A DNA stretch of 64,000 nucleotides from Nannobrachium achirus. Taxonomy: Eukaryota > Chordata > Actinopteri > Myctophiformes > Myctophidae. The notes below the pieces were generated by a model, which worked only from the letters and a program-made list of their open reading frames with translations, had not been told where the DNA came from and ran no database searches. Below, piece after piece: positions 1-12,158 of the stretch; position 1 is the stretch's first letter, and each line of letters begins with the position of its first letter. Location of the stretch: NCBI GenBank assembly GCA_963921795.1, contig OY997658.1, forward strand, positions 33,431,347-33,495,346. The letters are read 5' to 3'. The position numbers were made by a program, and so were the translations under genes.

Positions 1-1344
1 ACCATTTCATGACATTCAGCCTCTCAGACTCAAAACGCAGAATGTTTTGTCATTGTTGGATTAGGTTTTGTCCGCAATTCCATGCTGTGTTGATGTGGTA
101 TACCATAGGAGAGATAACATACAAACATAATATAATAAAACACAATTTCTACATTCTCTAATTGTGTAGACTTCTTGTAAATTAAGTAATGCAGATGATT
201 GACTATAATTTAACTCTTGAGAGCGTAAAATGAAATCTATAAGGGTCCATTTGGTAACCAACATTAATTTAGCTAGGGACCACCTGGAAGCCCCTCAAGG
301 ACCACTGGTGGTCCCCAGACTACTGGTTGATAACCACTTCAGCAGCTTGACTTCTGCCTGGCAGCATCTTCGATGAACATATACTATGGCGGTGTCGCTT
401 GCCAAAAATGAACGGATCATCTACATACAAGCAATTAACAACCATGCATTATCTCATCTTGTAGACCTGCTATTTTTGGCAAGCGATGCAAAGCTTCCAG
501 AAGAACTGACTAGTCTGTGTGTTCGAGCAGGCTTTTAAATGCACTTGTTCTTCTGTAATTGATTGTTTTATTATCGGTGGACGGTCTTATCGGTGTCGTT
601 TTAACAACACATAGCTGCCGCGTAATGTGAATAATGAACATTTATCTTATATCGTCTCTCTCTGCTCCAGTTTAGCTGGTGTGTGTGAACTTTGCACGGC
701 ACTGTGCATACAAACGACAGCGGCTCTTTTGGCTGTTGTGTTGCTGATTTTTCTTCCCTTTAACCGCACACTTTAAAGTGTTCGCTTTGAACTTGTTATT
801 ACTCTGAACTATTCAGATCAGATTATAAACCATGCATAATCTGCTATTAAGTGGCCACCAAAATCACGGGCTGTGGCGTGCAGCTGTGGGGGCGATTGAA
901 TAGACTGCTCTCTTAAATTGAATCTCCAACTCCAACTTTGTATTGTTGTGATTTGCATGAGTACGGCTGCTTGGCTGATTCAGGACTATACAGGCAAGAT
1001 AGCTTGTGTCATTTTAAACGCTGCTCTTCCTAATGCCCAAGGAACACACACAGCCTGTGGAACCAGTCAAGCAGTTTTCTGTTACATCATCATCACTCTT
1101 CCTACCTGACGGTGAGCAGGGCTCATGTCACACATCACCGATATGAGGCATGATATGTTGGCCAACTATGATACTGGGATAAGTTCCAGCCATAGCTAGT
1201 TATATGTGCAAAAACGTGTAAGTCACCCAACTCGGGGATTGTGGGTCATATTTTAGTTTACTAGCACATGGAATTAGGTTAGTACCTCTATTTGGTTGCA
1301 TCCAATGTAGGGTATATGAATCGGTCACTTCATATATGAGTGCA
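1..1344. other. No gene seen
   Basis: AT-rich sequence without credible coding frames. The strings GTCGCTTGCCAAAAATGAAC (391) and TTTTTGGCAAGCGATGC (472) are an inverted pair, TTGCCAAAAA/TTTTTGGCAAGCGA, that may be a small MITE of about 110 bases. Confidence 0.4.
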
Positions 1345-1540
1345 TGTGTATTTTGGGCGAGGTCGCGCCAATTCTTGACAATCTGGCCAACCACAGCGTT
1401 TCTCTGACTTTCCATCAGGCCTGTTGGTTTTCACGCTCCAGTGCGGCGTTCATGCGCTGCAAGTCCTTGTCCACAGCCCTACGGTCCTGGTGGCCCTTGG
1501 TATTGTTGATATTCTGGAAACGCTGCCATTGACTTGCACC
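1345..1540 (-). pseudogene. Possible decayed coding stretch, unknown
   Basis: On the minus strand a short frame reads WQRFQNINNTKGHQDRR then DKDLQRMNAALERENQQ and hits a stop. One frame over, it appears to continue as MESQRNAVVGQIVKNWRDLA. The charged, coiled-coil-like composition across a one-base frame change suggests a broken gene or transposon fragment. I do not recognise the family, and chance cannot be excluded. Confidence 0.2.
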
Positions 1541-1624
1541 AATTTTGTGAGGATATCAACCCTAGGAGACACGGGGAGAACACGCCAACCCAACCTAGGG
1601 TGTGAGCGATAGGGCCCTGACTAT

Positions 1625-2735
1625 GTTATGTCAAAACATGCCCATATGTGGACATTACCAAATATGGGCATTTCCAGATATGTCCTTAATATTGATAACA
1701 TTGGGACAGGGATCTCCATATATGGGCATAAAACGTATGTTAATTAGTAAAGCCAAGCTTGGGTTTGATGCCTTGGGATTTCTATATTTGGACATAAGTG
1801 TATACCCAATAGGTCATCATCTGGAAAGGTAGGGTGTAAATCAGAGTAAAGCAGGCTTTTGAGCTAGTTAGGGCCAGAGATTGATGACATCAGAAATCCC
1901 CATATATGGGCATAAAGGGATTTTGCTTTTGGGAATGCCCATCTATGGCATTTTAATTTTATTTTATCCTTTATTAATAAAAATACATGTATGTATCCAT
2001 ATACATATGGAGTTCAATATTGATGTTTTTGGAGAAGGTATGTTGTAAATGTATGCTACTTAGTAAGGGTTGGCGATAGGGCCTTTCTGTGTGGAGTTTA
2101 CCTAAACATGGAGATGTGGTACAGAAGGACTCATATATGGGCATAAAAAGTATGTCATGTGACATCACTTCCTGTACAGACAGACAGTCAGACAGACAGC
2201 CATTGACTCCGACCTAACAATAGCTACTGTCTATGACGGTAGTTCCATATGACATATTGGACTAGACTATCTCCATATATAGTGTTATCCACATCTCCAT
2301 GTTAGGACTCATATATGGGCATAAAAAGTATGTCATGTGACATCACTTCCTGTACAGTCAGCCAGCCATTGACTCCGGATTAACAATGGCTACTGTCTAT
2401 GACGGTAGTCCCATATGACATATTGGACTAGACTATCTCCATATATAGTGTTATCCACATCTCCATGTTTAGACAGCCAATGACTCCGGCCTAACAATGG
2501 CTACTTTCTATGACGGTAGTCTCATATGACATGATGGACTGGACTATCTCCATATATAGTGTTATCCACATTTCGTGTAGCCGCCCTGTACAGGAGGTGA
2601 TGTCACAACTCGCTGACATCACACTGACATCACAGAGGATACGGACGGTCACGAGGATACGGAAGGAAGGAAGGACACTCAAGCGACACGGTTCTTCAGA
2701 GTATATGCGACCTTCGGTCGCAATCATGATTGATT
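1625..2735 (+). mobile_element. Helentron/HINE-like non-autonomous element with about 178-base core tandem repeats
   Basis: The 5' part contains several degenerate copies of CATATATGGGCATAAA (about 1715, 1898, 2132). From about 2127 there are two full units and a partial third with a period of roughly 178 bases (unit starts near 2127 and 2305, third from about 2467). Each unit carries GACTCATATATGGGCATAAA, CATCACTTCCTGTACAG and CCATATATAGTGTTATCCAC. A GACA-rich patch (2176-2200) and an ATACGG-rich patch (2638-2692) follow the Helentron-like pattern. The hairpin GCGACCTTCGGTCGC lies at 2707-2721. No coding capacity is visible. Confidence 0.55.
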
Positions 2736-3545
2736 ATGTATGACGTTATAGAGTAGATCATGTATTCATTGATTATATTAATATCTAGGTCTGTATGATG
2801 ATACTAATACTTGATAGTTAGGAGTCGAGGCTATTGTTTTGGTAAAGCCTATCTTGTTATGGTACAGATTGTTCCAGAGGCCTTGAAGCCACACAGTATA
2901 ATTCTAGTGTCGGACCATTCTTCTTGGCAGAACTCTTTTACCACTGTCCAGAGTGATAATTGTACTTCTGTCCATGATATCATGTTATATAAACTTGACC
3001 ACACCACCACCTAATATAATTGTCTTGTCTCCTCATTTTCTCATGATTATTGATTGATCTGAAGTCCACCACAGCTCCAAAGCATAGACTAATGGCTCCA
3101 AAGCATAGACTAATGCCTAATGTAAGTTCTATCTATCGTGTGCTGTGAAACATTTAAGTTTTGCTTAAATATGGACAGTGCCTGATTTAATCCTTGGACA
3201 GCAAAACACTTGAAAGGGAAAACTGCAATTTTAAGTGAACTTATTCTCATTGCGTGTCGTGTGTGGTAGGTGAGGACAATGGACATTAAATTAAATCAGT
3301 GAGTATATTGCACACAGATCCATGGATTGATAGTGAAACAGTGTGGCAGCACACATTTCTATAGTATTCTTGTATACACATATCTTACAATAAATGCTTA
3401 GTTGCATAGTCTGCTCTGCATTAGTTGAAACTAGCAATATGTTTATTTTACATGTGAAGTGTTCTAACGTGAACAAATGTCATTTTAGTGAACACTGACT
3501 TTATAACAATGCAAGAATGAGTGTTAGATGAGATTGTGACAGCTT

Positions 3546-3690
3546 AGGCGTCAAAAAATTAACCAGGGCAAATTTGAGGTCCGATGTTGACGTTGACGTC
3601 GGCAGTGGAGCAGGAGCACCCTTCATTAATTAAAACGGGAGCGTTCCCAGCATTGACGCGGCGATCGACGCGCCCGGTGGAGCCGGGGGG
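3546..3690. mobile_element. Right-end fragment of the Harbinger-like family at 21985
   Basis: GCGTCAAAAAATTAACC through TTAATTAAAACGGGAGCG to GGTGGAGCCGGGGGG matches 22620-22788 and is followed by TTA (3691-3693). Confidence 0.75.
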
Positions 3691-6376
3691 TTAGGAATCC
3701 ATGTGAGTGAGTATGTGGATGTTTATACAAGGATATCAGACTGGAGGATTTCTCACACTAACTTGGCACAATGTGTGTCTGTTACCTAGAACTATGGGGC
3801 AGCCTGAATGCTATAGAGCTACTGTATAGCAACAGGCGTGTGACAAACTAATGCCCTGACTCATCACATGACTTGAAAACAATTTATGTTTCAAGGATTC
3901 AAGAGATTTATTTGTCACGCTCATACAAGTATGTGGGAAATGTGTCTATTCACTCTCTCTTTCGTTTGCTCTGTCTCTCTCCATACTAGTTCACTTTTGT
4001 TTTCTTTCTCTATCCTCATTCTGTTCCTCCTTTACCTCTAACCAACTCACATCTTTCTCTTACTCTATTAATTCCCCACTGTTGCTTCCCTCAATCCATC
4101 GTCATCCACAGCTTTGTCTTCTACTGTCTGATGGCTTGCATGACATACTCTCATAACCCACAACAGAGATCCAGTGTGCTTCTTTGAGTCAAATCTGTCA
4201 TCTTGTACTCATTGGCCTTTGCCCTGTGATAGATGGCTGTGTTGTGTCATTTTGAGTGATACTGTAATCATTTGACCCTTGTTCTCTCTACTAGCATACG
4301 CTGCCTGTTTGTTCTTGAGTTGTTTCTCGTTACTGTTGGGCTCATACAAATTTTGCTGACAAACGTATAGCTTCAACATTGTGAAGTGGCGTGCTATACT
4401 GAAATGTCTCACTATTAATTGAATAACTAGTTATCCTTGTGTTTAAGCCGAGGTATTGGCACACTATCAAATAGGGAAACTCTTTTCAAACTTTACAAAA
4501 ATACTAGTATACTACACCGCTGCTCTGGTTTCCACACCGTTTTCCTTTACTGACACATTAGGTTGAGTCATTTGAACCAGGCTGGAAAATGACATCCCTG
4601 TCTCTGGTGCTTAGCATGGCAATCTCCTGAACAACACCATGCCTCGCGTTTCACACAGGCTCTTTTAATGTGTACTCCCTGGTTCCTTTTAAAAAGGGGT
4701 GTCAAATGACAGCGTTCAGGGCTAAGAGGCTGGAGGAAATCTAGGCTTCCATAATGATGTTGCAACTTGCTACTTGGCCCCGCATAAAACAACACACTGC
4801 ACACAAAGACCCAATGTTAGAAGGAACTACGTTACAACGTTGCTGCGTTGTGTTTGGCAAAGAAAGACGTAGTGCAGCCTTCTGAAGTAATCTGCAGCTG
4901 TTTCTTTGTTTTTTCCTCCCCCCTTTGCTAATATCTAAATCATTCAATCTAAACTGACAGACACATCGGCATAACATGACTAATTATTAGCAATAGGGGA
5001 AGCTTTGAACAACACAAATCATTTTCAGAAGATTCAAAATTGTAAATGAGTTATAGATGTATTCTGTCCATCACATTATGGTATGTGGCCCTCAGTGTAT
5101 TATTTACATGACTCTTAGACCTTTTAATCCCTCCCCCTTGTATCTGTTAGCCTTGTCTCCTCAGTGAGCAAGTGAGCATCTTCACCCTGCTGCCTCTGCG
5201 TTTGTGTTGTCATGGCAACAGCAGTGTGACAGGTCCTGGGTGGGCGTGAGGGATGAGCTGTGGGGTAAAGGCTTTTTTTCTCCTTCTTCTTCTTACCAAC
5301 GGAGGAAGAGAGAGGAGAGGAAAAGTAGCTACGGGTAGGAGGAAAACCGGGAGGGTACGAGCTTGTAGGACTTGGGAGGAGGAGAAGTTGTGGTTTCTCA
5401 GGTTCCACTCTGATTCTTGCAGTCATTGTGATTATTAGCTGACCTCATATCCATCAATGCTAAAGCGTTGGTCTTCCCTTGTTTACAGTTCTTGTTTACA
5501 CAGTAGCCCATATAATTACCTGTTACGGCTGAACAGTATCTGTCAAGTAACCTAGAATTAACCGGACACATTAGCCAGTCATACTACTCTCCTACTGTAC
5601 CACTACGACTGTGTGGAAGATAATTGCAGGATGAAGGTGTATGCCAATCTGCTAATTGTCTGTAGGACAGAATGCAGGTTGTAGGTAGCAGCATCACATT
5701 GCACCAACTTTCTACTGAAACGACTGTTTGACACAGATATTGTTAATTTTCAGTTTTGGTTACTAACAAACTACTTAGTTGCTGTAAACACCTGTTATTT
5801 TCCCACAGCGATAGCTGTGATGTAATGCAATATGCAATACGAGAAGAAGGAGAATATGTAATCGGTAACCTCCTTTTATTTTAAAAAACAAACTCGGCAG
5901 TGCTCCAGTGATCTTCAGGCCCTTAGGCAACCCAATGATTCTGACAGCCCAGGCTCCTCCACTTACATAGGTCAGCCACAGTAAAGTGCATATTGATTTC
6001 CCCAGGCCAGATGATATTGTGTTGTCTGCTCCCCATTGCGAAGAAGGTGCCCTCAGCCAGGTTGACTTGTATTGAGGGGACTGCAGAGGTCACATGACGA
6101 CCCGGTGTGACAGTGCTGCTTCTGCTGCTGTTTGCCCTCATGGCGTCGTACGCCGGCACAGGCTGAGGTCCCAAACTGCTGAGCTGTGGGAAACCAGCAG
6201 TTTGTTGTAATGTTGCTGCTGTTTTGAAACATGTAGGCTTTCAACTTCGATTTGGGAAGCGATTGTCTGTGATTTCTTCTCATCGTTTCAATGCTTTGTA
6301 AGAGAAAAGATTGAAAATGAATTGCTTATTTACATTCATATCCAGTTTGGGATGAGTTAAGGATGCTGCTCCATCA

Positions 6377-6532
<156 letters not shown>

Positions 6533-7462
6533 GCTAGCATGTGGTTGGCAACATGCCCACTGCCCGTGGTGGAATGAATCCTTGGCACTGCGTAGAGAGT
6601 AGTTGGATTGAGTTATCCGCCTGCTAGAGTGGGTTGTGAGAATGACTAGTGAAGAATTTGAGTAGTTGAGTGTTTGTTTCTAGTGCAGGTAGTGCAACAC
6701 TGTACATCACTGCGTTGAGCTGAGGTAGTGTGTGTGGCATTGGCACGTCATGGTGAGAACAGCGGTGGTTCTCGTCCTCTTGACATAAAGCCAAAGGAAT
6801 GTGTGGATTCAGTTTCTGGCTTTTCACTCTGTACATAGAGCAATGGTCAAACTCTGACCAGCCTGATACCAGGTGTCACTGAAATAAAGGAATGTCAGTG
6901 TCTCTCTCTTTCTCTCTCTCTCCCTGCTGACTCAGCTGTGTTTCTTGGGTGACATATGTGTTTTGTCTGCCGTGCTTACCTTTACTGTTCTTCAGATGTA
7001 CAGGCAGTATCCATCCACCAGCGATGCTCCTCAGTTGAGGGTCTGGAGGCAAACCGTTAAACCACCTTCACTTTCAGCCAAGGGCTGTACATAGAATTTA
7101 TATTTTTCTGTTGGGGGGTTAGCATGATTTACGGGCCAGGCAGTGCATGGCACAACGCATGCACCCGCAGGCAGACGGCTGGGGTGACTTGACAAGACTA
7201 AGGAGAGAGCTTTCTCAGATGAGAATATAGCTCCCTTAAAAACTATACAGTATATAAAATGGAATATTAGGGCATCTATCGGTCTAAATTAATTGCATCG
7301 CTTCCTGCTCTGAGTCTGAACACACCCTCTAAATGCATCTAAACCAATCACAGCGATTGGGGGTGGGGTGTTGAGAACAGCTGTTTGGGATTTGCTTACA
7401 CAGCTGTCTCAACCAATCACAGCAATTGGGAGTGCGTTTTCAATATAGAAACATGGAAGTAC

Positions 7463-7720
7463 GTAGGGCTGTCTTCGACTCAGGATTTGTCGAGTCGGGG
7501 GGTTTAATAAGTGGTTTTAAGCCTTTAAAGTTAAATAAATCCATGAACCGCCGTGCAAATGAGACATGGCGGCGGCAGACATTAATGACGATACGATTGT
7601 GTGCAGCCGTGCATAATTGGGAATCGTGGAACAGTGTAGAAAGAACAGAGACGAGAATAATGTATCTCTTTGACCACACAAATGTGTGTCGTTTATTATT
7701 CCCACAGGTTGTATGTAAAA
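7463..7720 (+). mobile_element. Left-end fragment of the AGGGCTGTCTTCGACTC hAT family
   Basis: It begins AGGGCTGTCTTCGACTCAGG. It then follows 52380-52570 closely, including ATTAATGACGATA, GACGAGAATAATG and GTGTCGTTTATTATT. Similarity stops at about 7715, where the arm of the foldback element begins. The open frames here (7426-7848 + and the overlapping minus ones) are transposon-derived chance frames. Confidence 0.75.
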
Positions 7721-8222
7721 ATCTAATTCACCAATCACAACTCCGCCCCTCCAAACGCTGTCTCCGCCTGGACCTCCGACCAGAATCACAGCCGCCTCTA
7801 ATGGAACCATTCACTTGGATGGACATCCAGCGGACTTTTACACATTAAATATGAATTCCGTTTTGGACCCAGAGCTTCGAAATCTCTTCCAATCCATCAA
7901 CAAGGCCTGGATCTGCATTGGAAAAATATGTAGAACTTTAAACTTTTAAAACAATACGACATAGGAATATATAAGGTCGCAGCAGAGGAATAAGGAACAT
8001 TTCCATGGTTGCTGGACCACAGAAAGCCGTTTCAAACCAAAAATATGAATGGACTGTATTGGCCTAAACGACAATAACCCATGACTACAAAGTACAAACA
8101 CCTTATTTGTTATGTTAAATAGCAACTGATTAAGTAATGTACGTCTATGAATGTCTGAATGAACAGGGGTAGCGACGCGTAAGTGTTGTATTTCAACTCT
8201 GCTTTCGACTGCAGGCTGTGGG

Positions 8223-8452
8223 CAGGGGCATCACAAGGGGGGGGAAAGTGGGACTGACTTACCAGGGCCCAAGGTGGAAGGGCCTTAATTATTTTAGACT
8301 TTATCTATTGAAAAATAACAGATATACAAGCTCACAGCGTGGCACCGAGTGCCGCGCTGCGAGCTTGTAGATTTGCTATTTTTGAAATCCCACAATGTGG
8401 GCCCACAGTGAATCCTTGTACCCAGGGCCCAGAATTTGGTGCGACACCCTTG
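8223..8452 (+). mobile_element. CAGGGGCATCACAAG hAT-like MITE
   Basis: It begins CAGGGGCATCACAAGGGG and ends GGCCCAGAATTTGGTGCGACACCCTTG. It is the same family as 24928-25418 but shorter. No convincing 8-base duplication remains. It carries the palindromic module at 8308-8386. Confidence 0.7.
8308..8386. repeat. Palindromic hairpin module (full)
   Basis: TTGAAAAATAACAGATATACAAGCTC pairs with GAGCTTGTAGATTTGCTATTTTTGAA around a second inner palindrome GGCACCGAGTGCC. Predicted stem is about 35 bases. Confidence 0.85.
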
Positions 8453-8940
8453 CCTCTCCCTCTGCGGCTCGGCAGCTAAACTTGTCAGGAATCGCGAACA
8501 TTTCACGCCAGAGATATCAAATGTTATAGATTTATAAGCAATCGGCATGATAAGAAACATGTAGCCTACATTTGAAGCAGTTTATTCTGGTTGGTTCAGT
8601 TGTTTGTGTAATGGAGAGTAATAGCCTCTAAACAAATCAGTGAAAACGGCTCTGTAGGTCCAGCAGACAGGCGATTTCCTCATTCTGCTGCTGCGACCTT
8701 ATATATTTCTTTGTCGTATTGTTTTAAAAGTTTAAAGGTCTACATATTTTTCCAATGCATATCCAGGCCTTGTTGACGGATTGGACGAGATTTCAAAGCT
8801 CTGGGTCCAAAACGGAATTCGTATTTAATGTGTAAAATCCGCTGTATGTCCATTCAAGTGAATGGTGCGGCTGTGATTCTGGTCGGAGGTCTAGGTGGAG
8901 AGGTGGGGGCACGGCCTCCGTGATTGATCCATTACCATTC

Positions 8941-10004
8941 AATTTAACACTTATTGTTTTACTTTCTGGGACTGTGATAATAAATGTCATACCTCAATTC
9001 TTATGCCAAATACCTTCAGTATGGATATAACTATGGGTTCCATGTAGGCATGTTTAAATGCCTGAATTAAACAGTTGATTCACAACTAATATGATTTCAC
9101 CACGTGACTTTGACTTTAAGCATCCACAAATGAGGGGGCTATTCAAAGAGGTTGAACGCGGTTTGTTCCTGTGCTTCCCTCTATCATCTAACTTGTCAGA
9201 AAAGAAAACCTTGTCCTTTTTTTGCATCACAAAACCTGATGAGCCAGAAGTGGATGGTTGACACATTTAGCTTGTACAAAGTAACCGTAACATGATGTTA
9301 GACAATTAATTAGCAACACAACGCAAGGCTACATTTGGTGCCAGTCATGACTTAACTTAGCAGTGCCTTAGAGTAACAAAGTCCTGATGTCGCTTCCGTT
9401 ATGCCCTGGGTTACATAATTGATTTTCTAAATCTCATACACTTTTTCACGTCATATTAGAGCTGTGTTCCAAAAAAATAGTCTGACGATTCTGTCAGGTA
9501 TTCAGCAACAACAGAGGTGACTGTGTCATTTATGATATTTAGTTGCAATTGATAACATTTGTGTTTGGAAAATAGAGTGAGTTCTGCTGTGGTACCCGGA
9601 AGTAGCATTGGAAACTAACTACAGTAGGAAACCACCTGAGATCTCTTAGATATCATGACATTAGTTAACGCTGTGTGTTATCATTTAGTTTGATGAAACA
9701 ACTGAGAGCTGACAACACTACTCTCTACAGAAAGAACAAATCCAGTGCAACACAACGTTACATCAAGATGTTATACTGTATGTGTGATGGTAGTGTTGTG
9801 ATCCAGACACTGGGTAATGGGAGATGTAAGTCTTTACTCTTTGGTAATTGTAAAGCCTGAGAATTGTACTAGTCACTTTGTGGACAGTGGTTTTACTCTT
9901 TGGATGAATTGGTACCTTTAACCGTCAGTTGATGCTTCATATCCATCAAACATATAATTTTCCAAAAATCTGTCTGTCTGAAACAGCGTTTCTCCTCAGT
10001 GGCT
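8941..10004. other. No gene seen
   Basis: Unique-looking AT-rich sequence; no inverted ends or coding frames stood out. Confidence 0.4.
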
Positions 10005-10027
10005 GGGGGGGGGGGGGGGGGGGGGGG
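10005..10027. repeat. poly(G) run, 23 bases
   Basis: Uninterrupted G tract next to a foldback arm. Confidence 0.95.
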
Positions 10028-10035
10028 TAGCCATT

Positions 10036-11264
10036 AAACGAAACGGGTATTTCTTACATTGATGCTCCTACATATTATCATGCAAGCACCAGTTAAAGTT
10101 ACTTTCCATCCCTCATATACTGTATGCACAGTGCACATCCCATAACCCACACACTGCACATCATTTTGGAGCTCATATCTTTGAACGGGTAAGGGCTAGT
10201 ATAAGTAAAATCGCTGAACTCATTTGTTTGTTTTTGCAAAACGGTTCTTATATAAAGTGTTGTTAAAAGTTTCTATGGAATTGAGGCTGGTAACGGTTAC
10301 TTTATAAATGCACCATTTGCCATTTATTTTTACCATTGTGCAGTTAAAAACCTACTTATAACGCAAGTACTACCTGTCAGGGTTTCCTGCAGAAAAAAAA
10401 AAAAAAACGTTGGCCTGGTGGGAACCGAGGGGGGGGACTTAATTCACTTAATTTTACATCATTTATTCTTATTTTTATCCTGAAAATATAAGATGAGTTG
10501 CTTAACAACAAACACATCCAACAAATCAAAACTTATTTTGATTTTTGATTAATCAATTATCATTTTTGCCCTCAAAATATTAACGAGTTGGTGTGATGAT
10601 GGAAAATACAACTACATTATGCTATCATTATTCACATTTATTCAACATTGTGTTTGGCATCAAAACCAGTTTAGCTACTTTAACCCTGTACATCGGAGAT
10701 TTGAAAATAGCTGATCTACAAGATTCACACTGCTAAACGTGAGCTTGTAGATCAGGTATTGTATTTGTAATTTTCTTTAATCTTGAAATATTGAAATAAA
10801 TATTCCAGTTACTTTTAAGTACCAAGCGCTCTTATTTTGTTTTGAAGTCCACCTACAGGTTAAAAGTAGCTACTCTTATTTTGAAGCCTATAGACCGGGA
10901 GTAACAGGTGATAAGTGATCGCAATCGTCCGATAATGCCTCTATCGGCTTTGATCGGTATCGGCTTTGACGATCTACAAGCTAGATCAGTAATTTCACAA
11001 TATTTATCTGTGGGACTGAATGTAACCTCAGCTTCAACTCCTATAAGTAGAATTGGATACTAAAGGACCTCAGCCTGCAATCTCCTAATGTTTATATGTA
11101 ACTAGCCCTTACCCGTTCAAAGATATGAGCTCTGAAATGATGTGCAGTGTGTGGGTTATGGGATGTGCACTGCACACAGTATATGAGGGATGGAAAGTAA
11201 CTTTAACTGGTGCTTGCATGATAATATGTAGGAGCATCAATGTAAGAAATACCCGTTTTGTTTA
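10036..11264. mobile_element. Foldback element with about 165-base inverted arms
   Basis: The left arm 10036-10201 (AACGGGTATTTCTTACATTG to GAACGGGTAAGGGCTAGT) is repeated inverted at 11098-11264 (ACTAGCCCTTACCCGTTC to CAATGTAAGAAATACCCGTT) with very few differences. The 900-base spacer contains a hairpin module (10701-10768) and a hAT-like GATCGCAATCG stretch near 10918. A poly(G) tract (10005-10027) lies just outside the left arm, and a poly(C) tract (11322-11343) lies 58 bases beyond the right arm. Confidence 0.82.
10701..10768. repeat. Palindromic hairpin module (full, diverged)
   Basis: TTGAAAATAGCTGATCTACAAG on the left and GAGCTTGTAGATCAGGTATT on the right are complementary around a short loop. 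Confidence 0.7.
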
Positions 11265-11321
11265 CTGTGTACCGATCTGCATGATTTTTGGACAACATCT
11301 GTAACAGGGCCTGACAACAGA

Positions 11322-11353
11322 CCCCCCCCCCCCCCCCCCCCCCGCCCACCCGC

Positions 11354-11438
<85 letters not shown>
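11322..11438. repeat. poly(C) run followed by (CA)n
   Basis: 22 C, a short GCCCACCCGCCTG spacer, then 82 bases of CA. Confidence 0.97.
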
Positions 11439-11439
<1 letters not shown>

Positions 11440-12158
11440 CTGGTTAAACATGTTGCCTCATGCTAGATGCAGAATAGATATGCCTCAAGCTAGATGCAGA
11501 ATAGATATAGATACACCATACAAATGCTAATATACAGCATATGATTTGTGAAAGTGACAAACGGGCTTCACAGTTATGTTAGGTGTGTTCATATGCTGAT
11601 GGTGATACGATTTCAGATCAATTGCTCCAGCCACTGAGGAGAAACGCTGTGACAGACACTCACTCAGACAGACAGACAGACACTCAGACAGACAGACATT
11701 TGGAAAATTATATGTTTGATATACAATGTCAATGTTTTGTAAGAAGAATCATTAAATATATAAATGCTGCTACAGTAACACAATAAATAGAAGAATTTAT
11801 GGATTTGACGCTGTGATCGGGGGTATCGGCAGATACTGATTCCAGTTAATCGGTGATCGGTGATCGCAATCGGAGCATCTCTACCCTTAACTCGTCTGTG
11901 GACGAGATCAGAATAGCCTGTCAAAAGAAGTTAAGTTGTCTCATACTTAAATTGGCAGTCCCCCCCCCCCCCCCCCCCCTGCTGAAAACCTGTGTGTGAA
12001 AATGACTTTCGAATATTCCTTTAAAACACCACGTGGATTCAATCCATCCAAACCTATAGATTTTTGAATGTACATTGTTTTTAATATAAAATATTTTATG
12101 CTGTAAAAGAGAACTTAATTCGTTTTACAGCATAGTCCTTGTTCACTACAGCATTAGT
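11439..12158. other. Short tandem repeats and a hAT end
   Basis: GCCTCAAGCTAGATGCAGAATAGATA is duplicated at about 11456-11506, GACAGACA repeats lie at 11656-11697, and GATCGGTGATCGCAATCGGAGCATCTCTA (11852-11882) is the inverted end of a CCGAT-type hAT. Confidence 0.5.
11960..11979. repeat. poly(C) run
   Basis: About 20 consecutive C between unremarkable sequence. Confidence 0.95.

Larger units (their letters stand above)
7720..8940. mobile_element. Foldback element with about 200-280-base inverted arms
   Basis: The left arm (about 7720-8000) contains CCTCCGACCAGAATCACAGC, ACATCCAGCGGACTTTTACAC and GGATCTGCATTGGAAAAATATG. Its reverse complement runs through 8688-8940 (CTTATATATTTCTTTG, TTCCAATGCATATCCAGGCC, GGCTGTGATTCTGGTCGGAG). 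The spacer holds a hAT-like MITE (8223-8452) with a hairpin. No transposase is visible. Confidence 0.75.

Noticed and set aside
2510..2743. Frame repeated at 62152-62373 on the other strand, possible conserved small protein
   Set aside because: It is shared only because both sites are copies of the same non-coding repeat; it reads through the tandem units and hairpin.
5124..5426. 100-codon minus-strand frame
   Set aside because: Pro/Ser/Lys-rich low-complexity composition from pyrimidine/purine-biased DNA; no domain or splice context.
7426..7848. 140-codon frame
   Set aside because: Spans the junction of a hAT end and a foldback arm; composition and context point to a chance frame.
8341..8352. 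GGCACCGAGTGC in several hairpin modules resembles the 3' hairpin of the Cas9 tracrRNA
   Set aside because: It is a short palindrome in a vertebrate repeat; no cas genes, spacers or direct-repeat array exist here, so the resemblance is chance.
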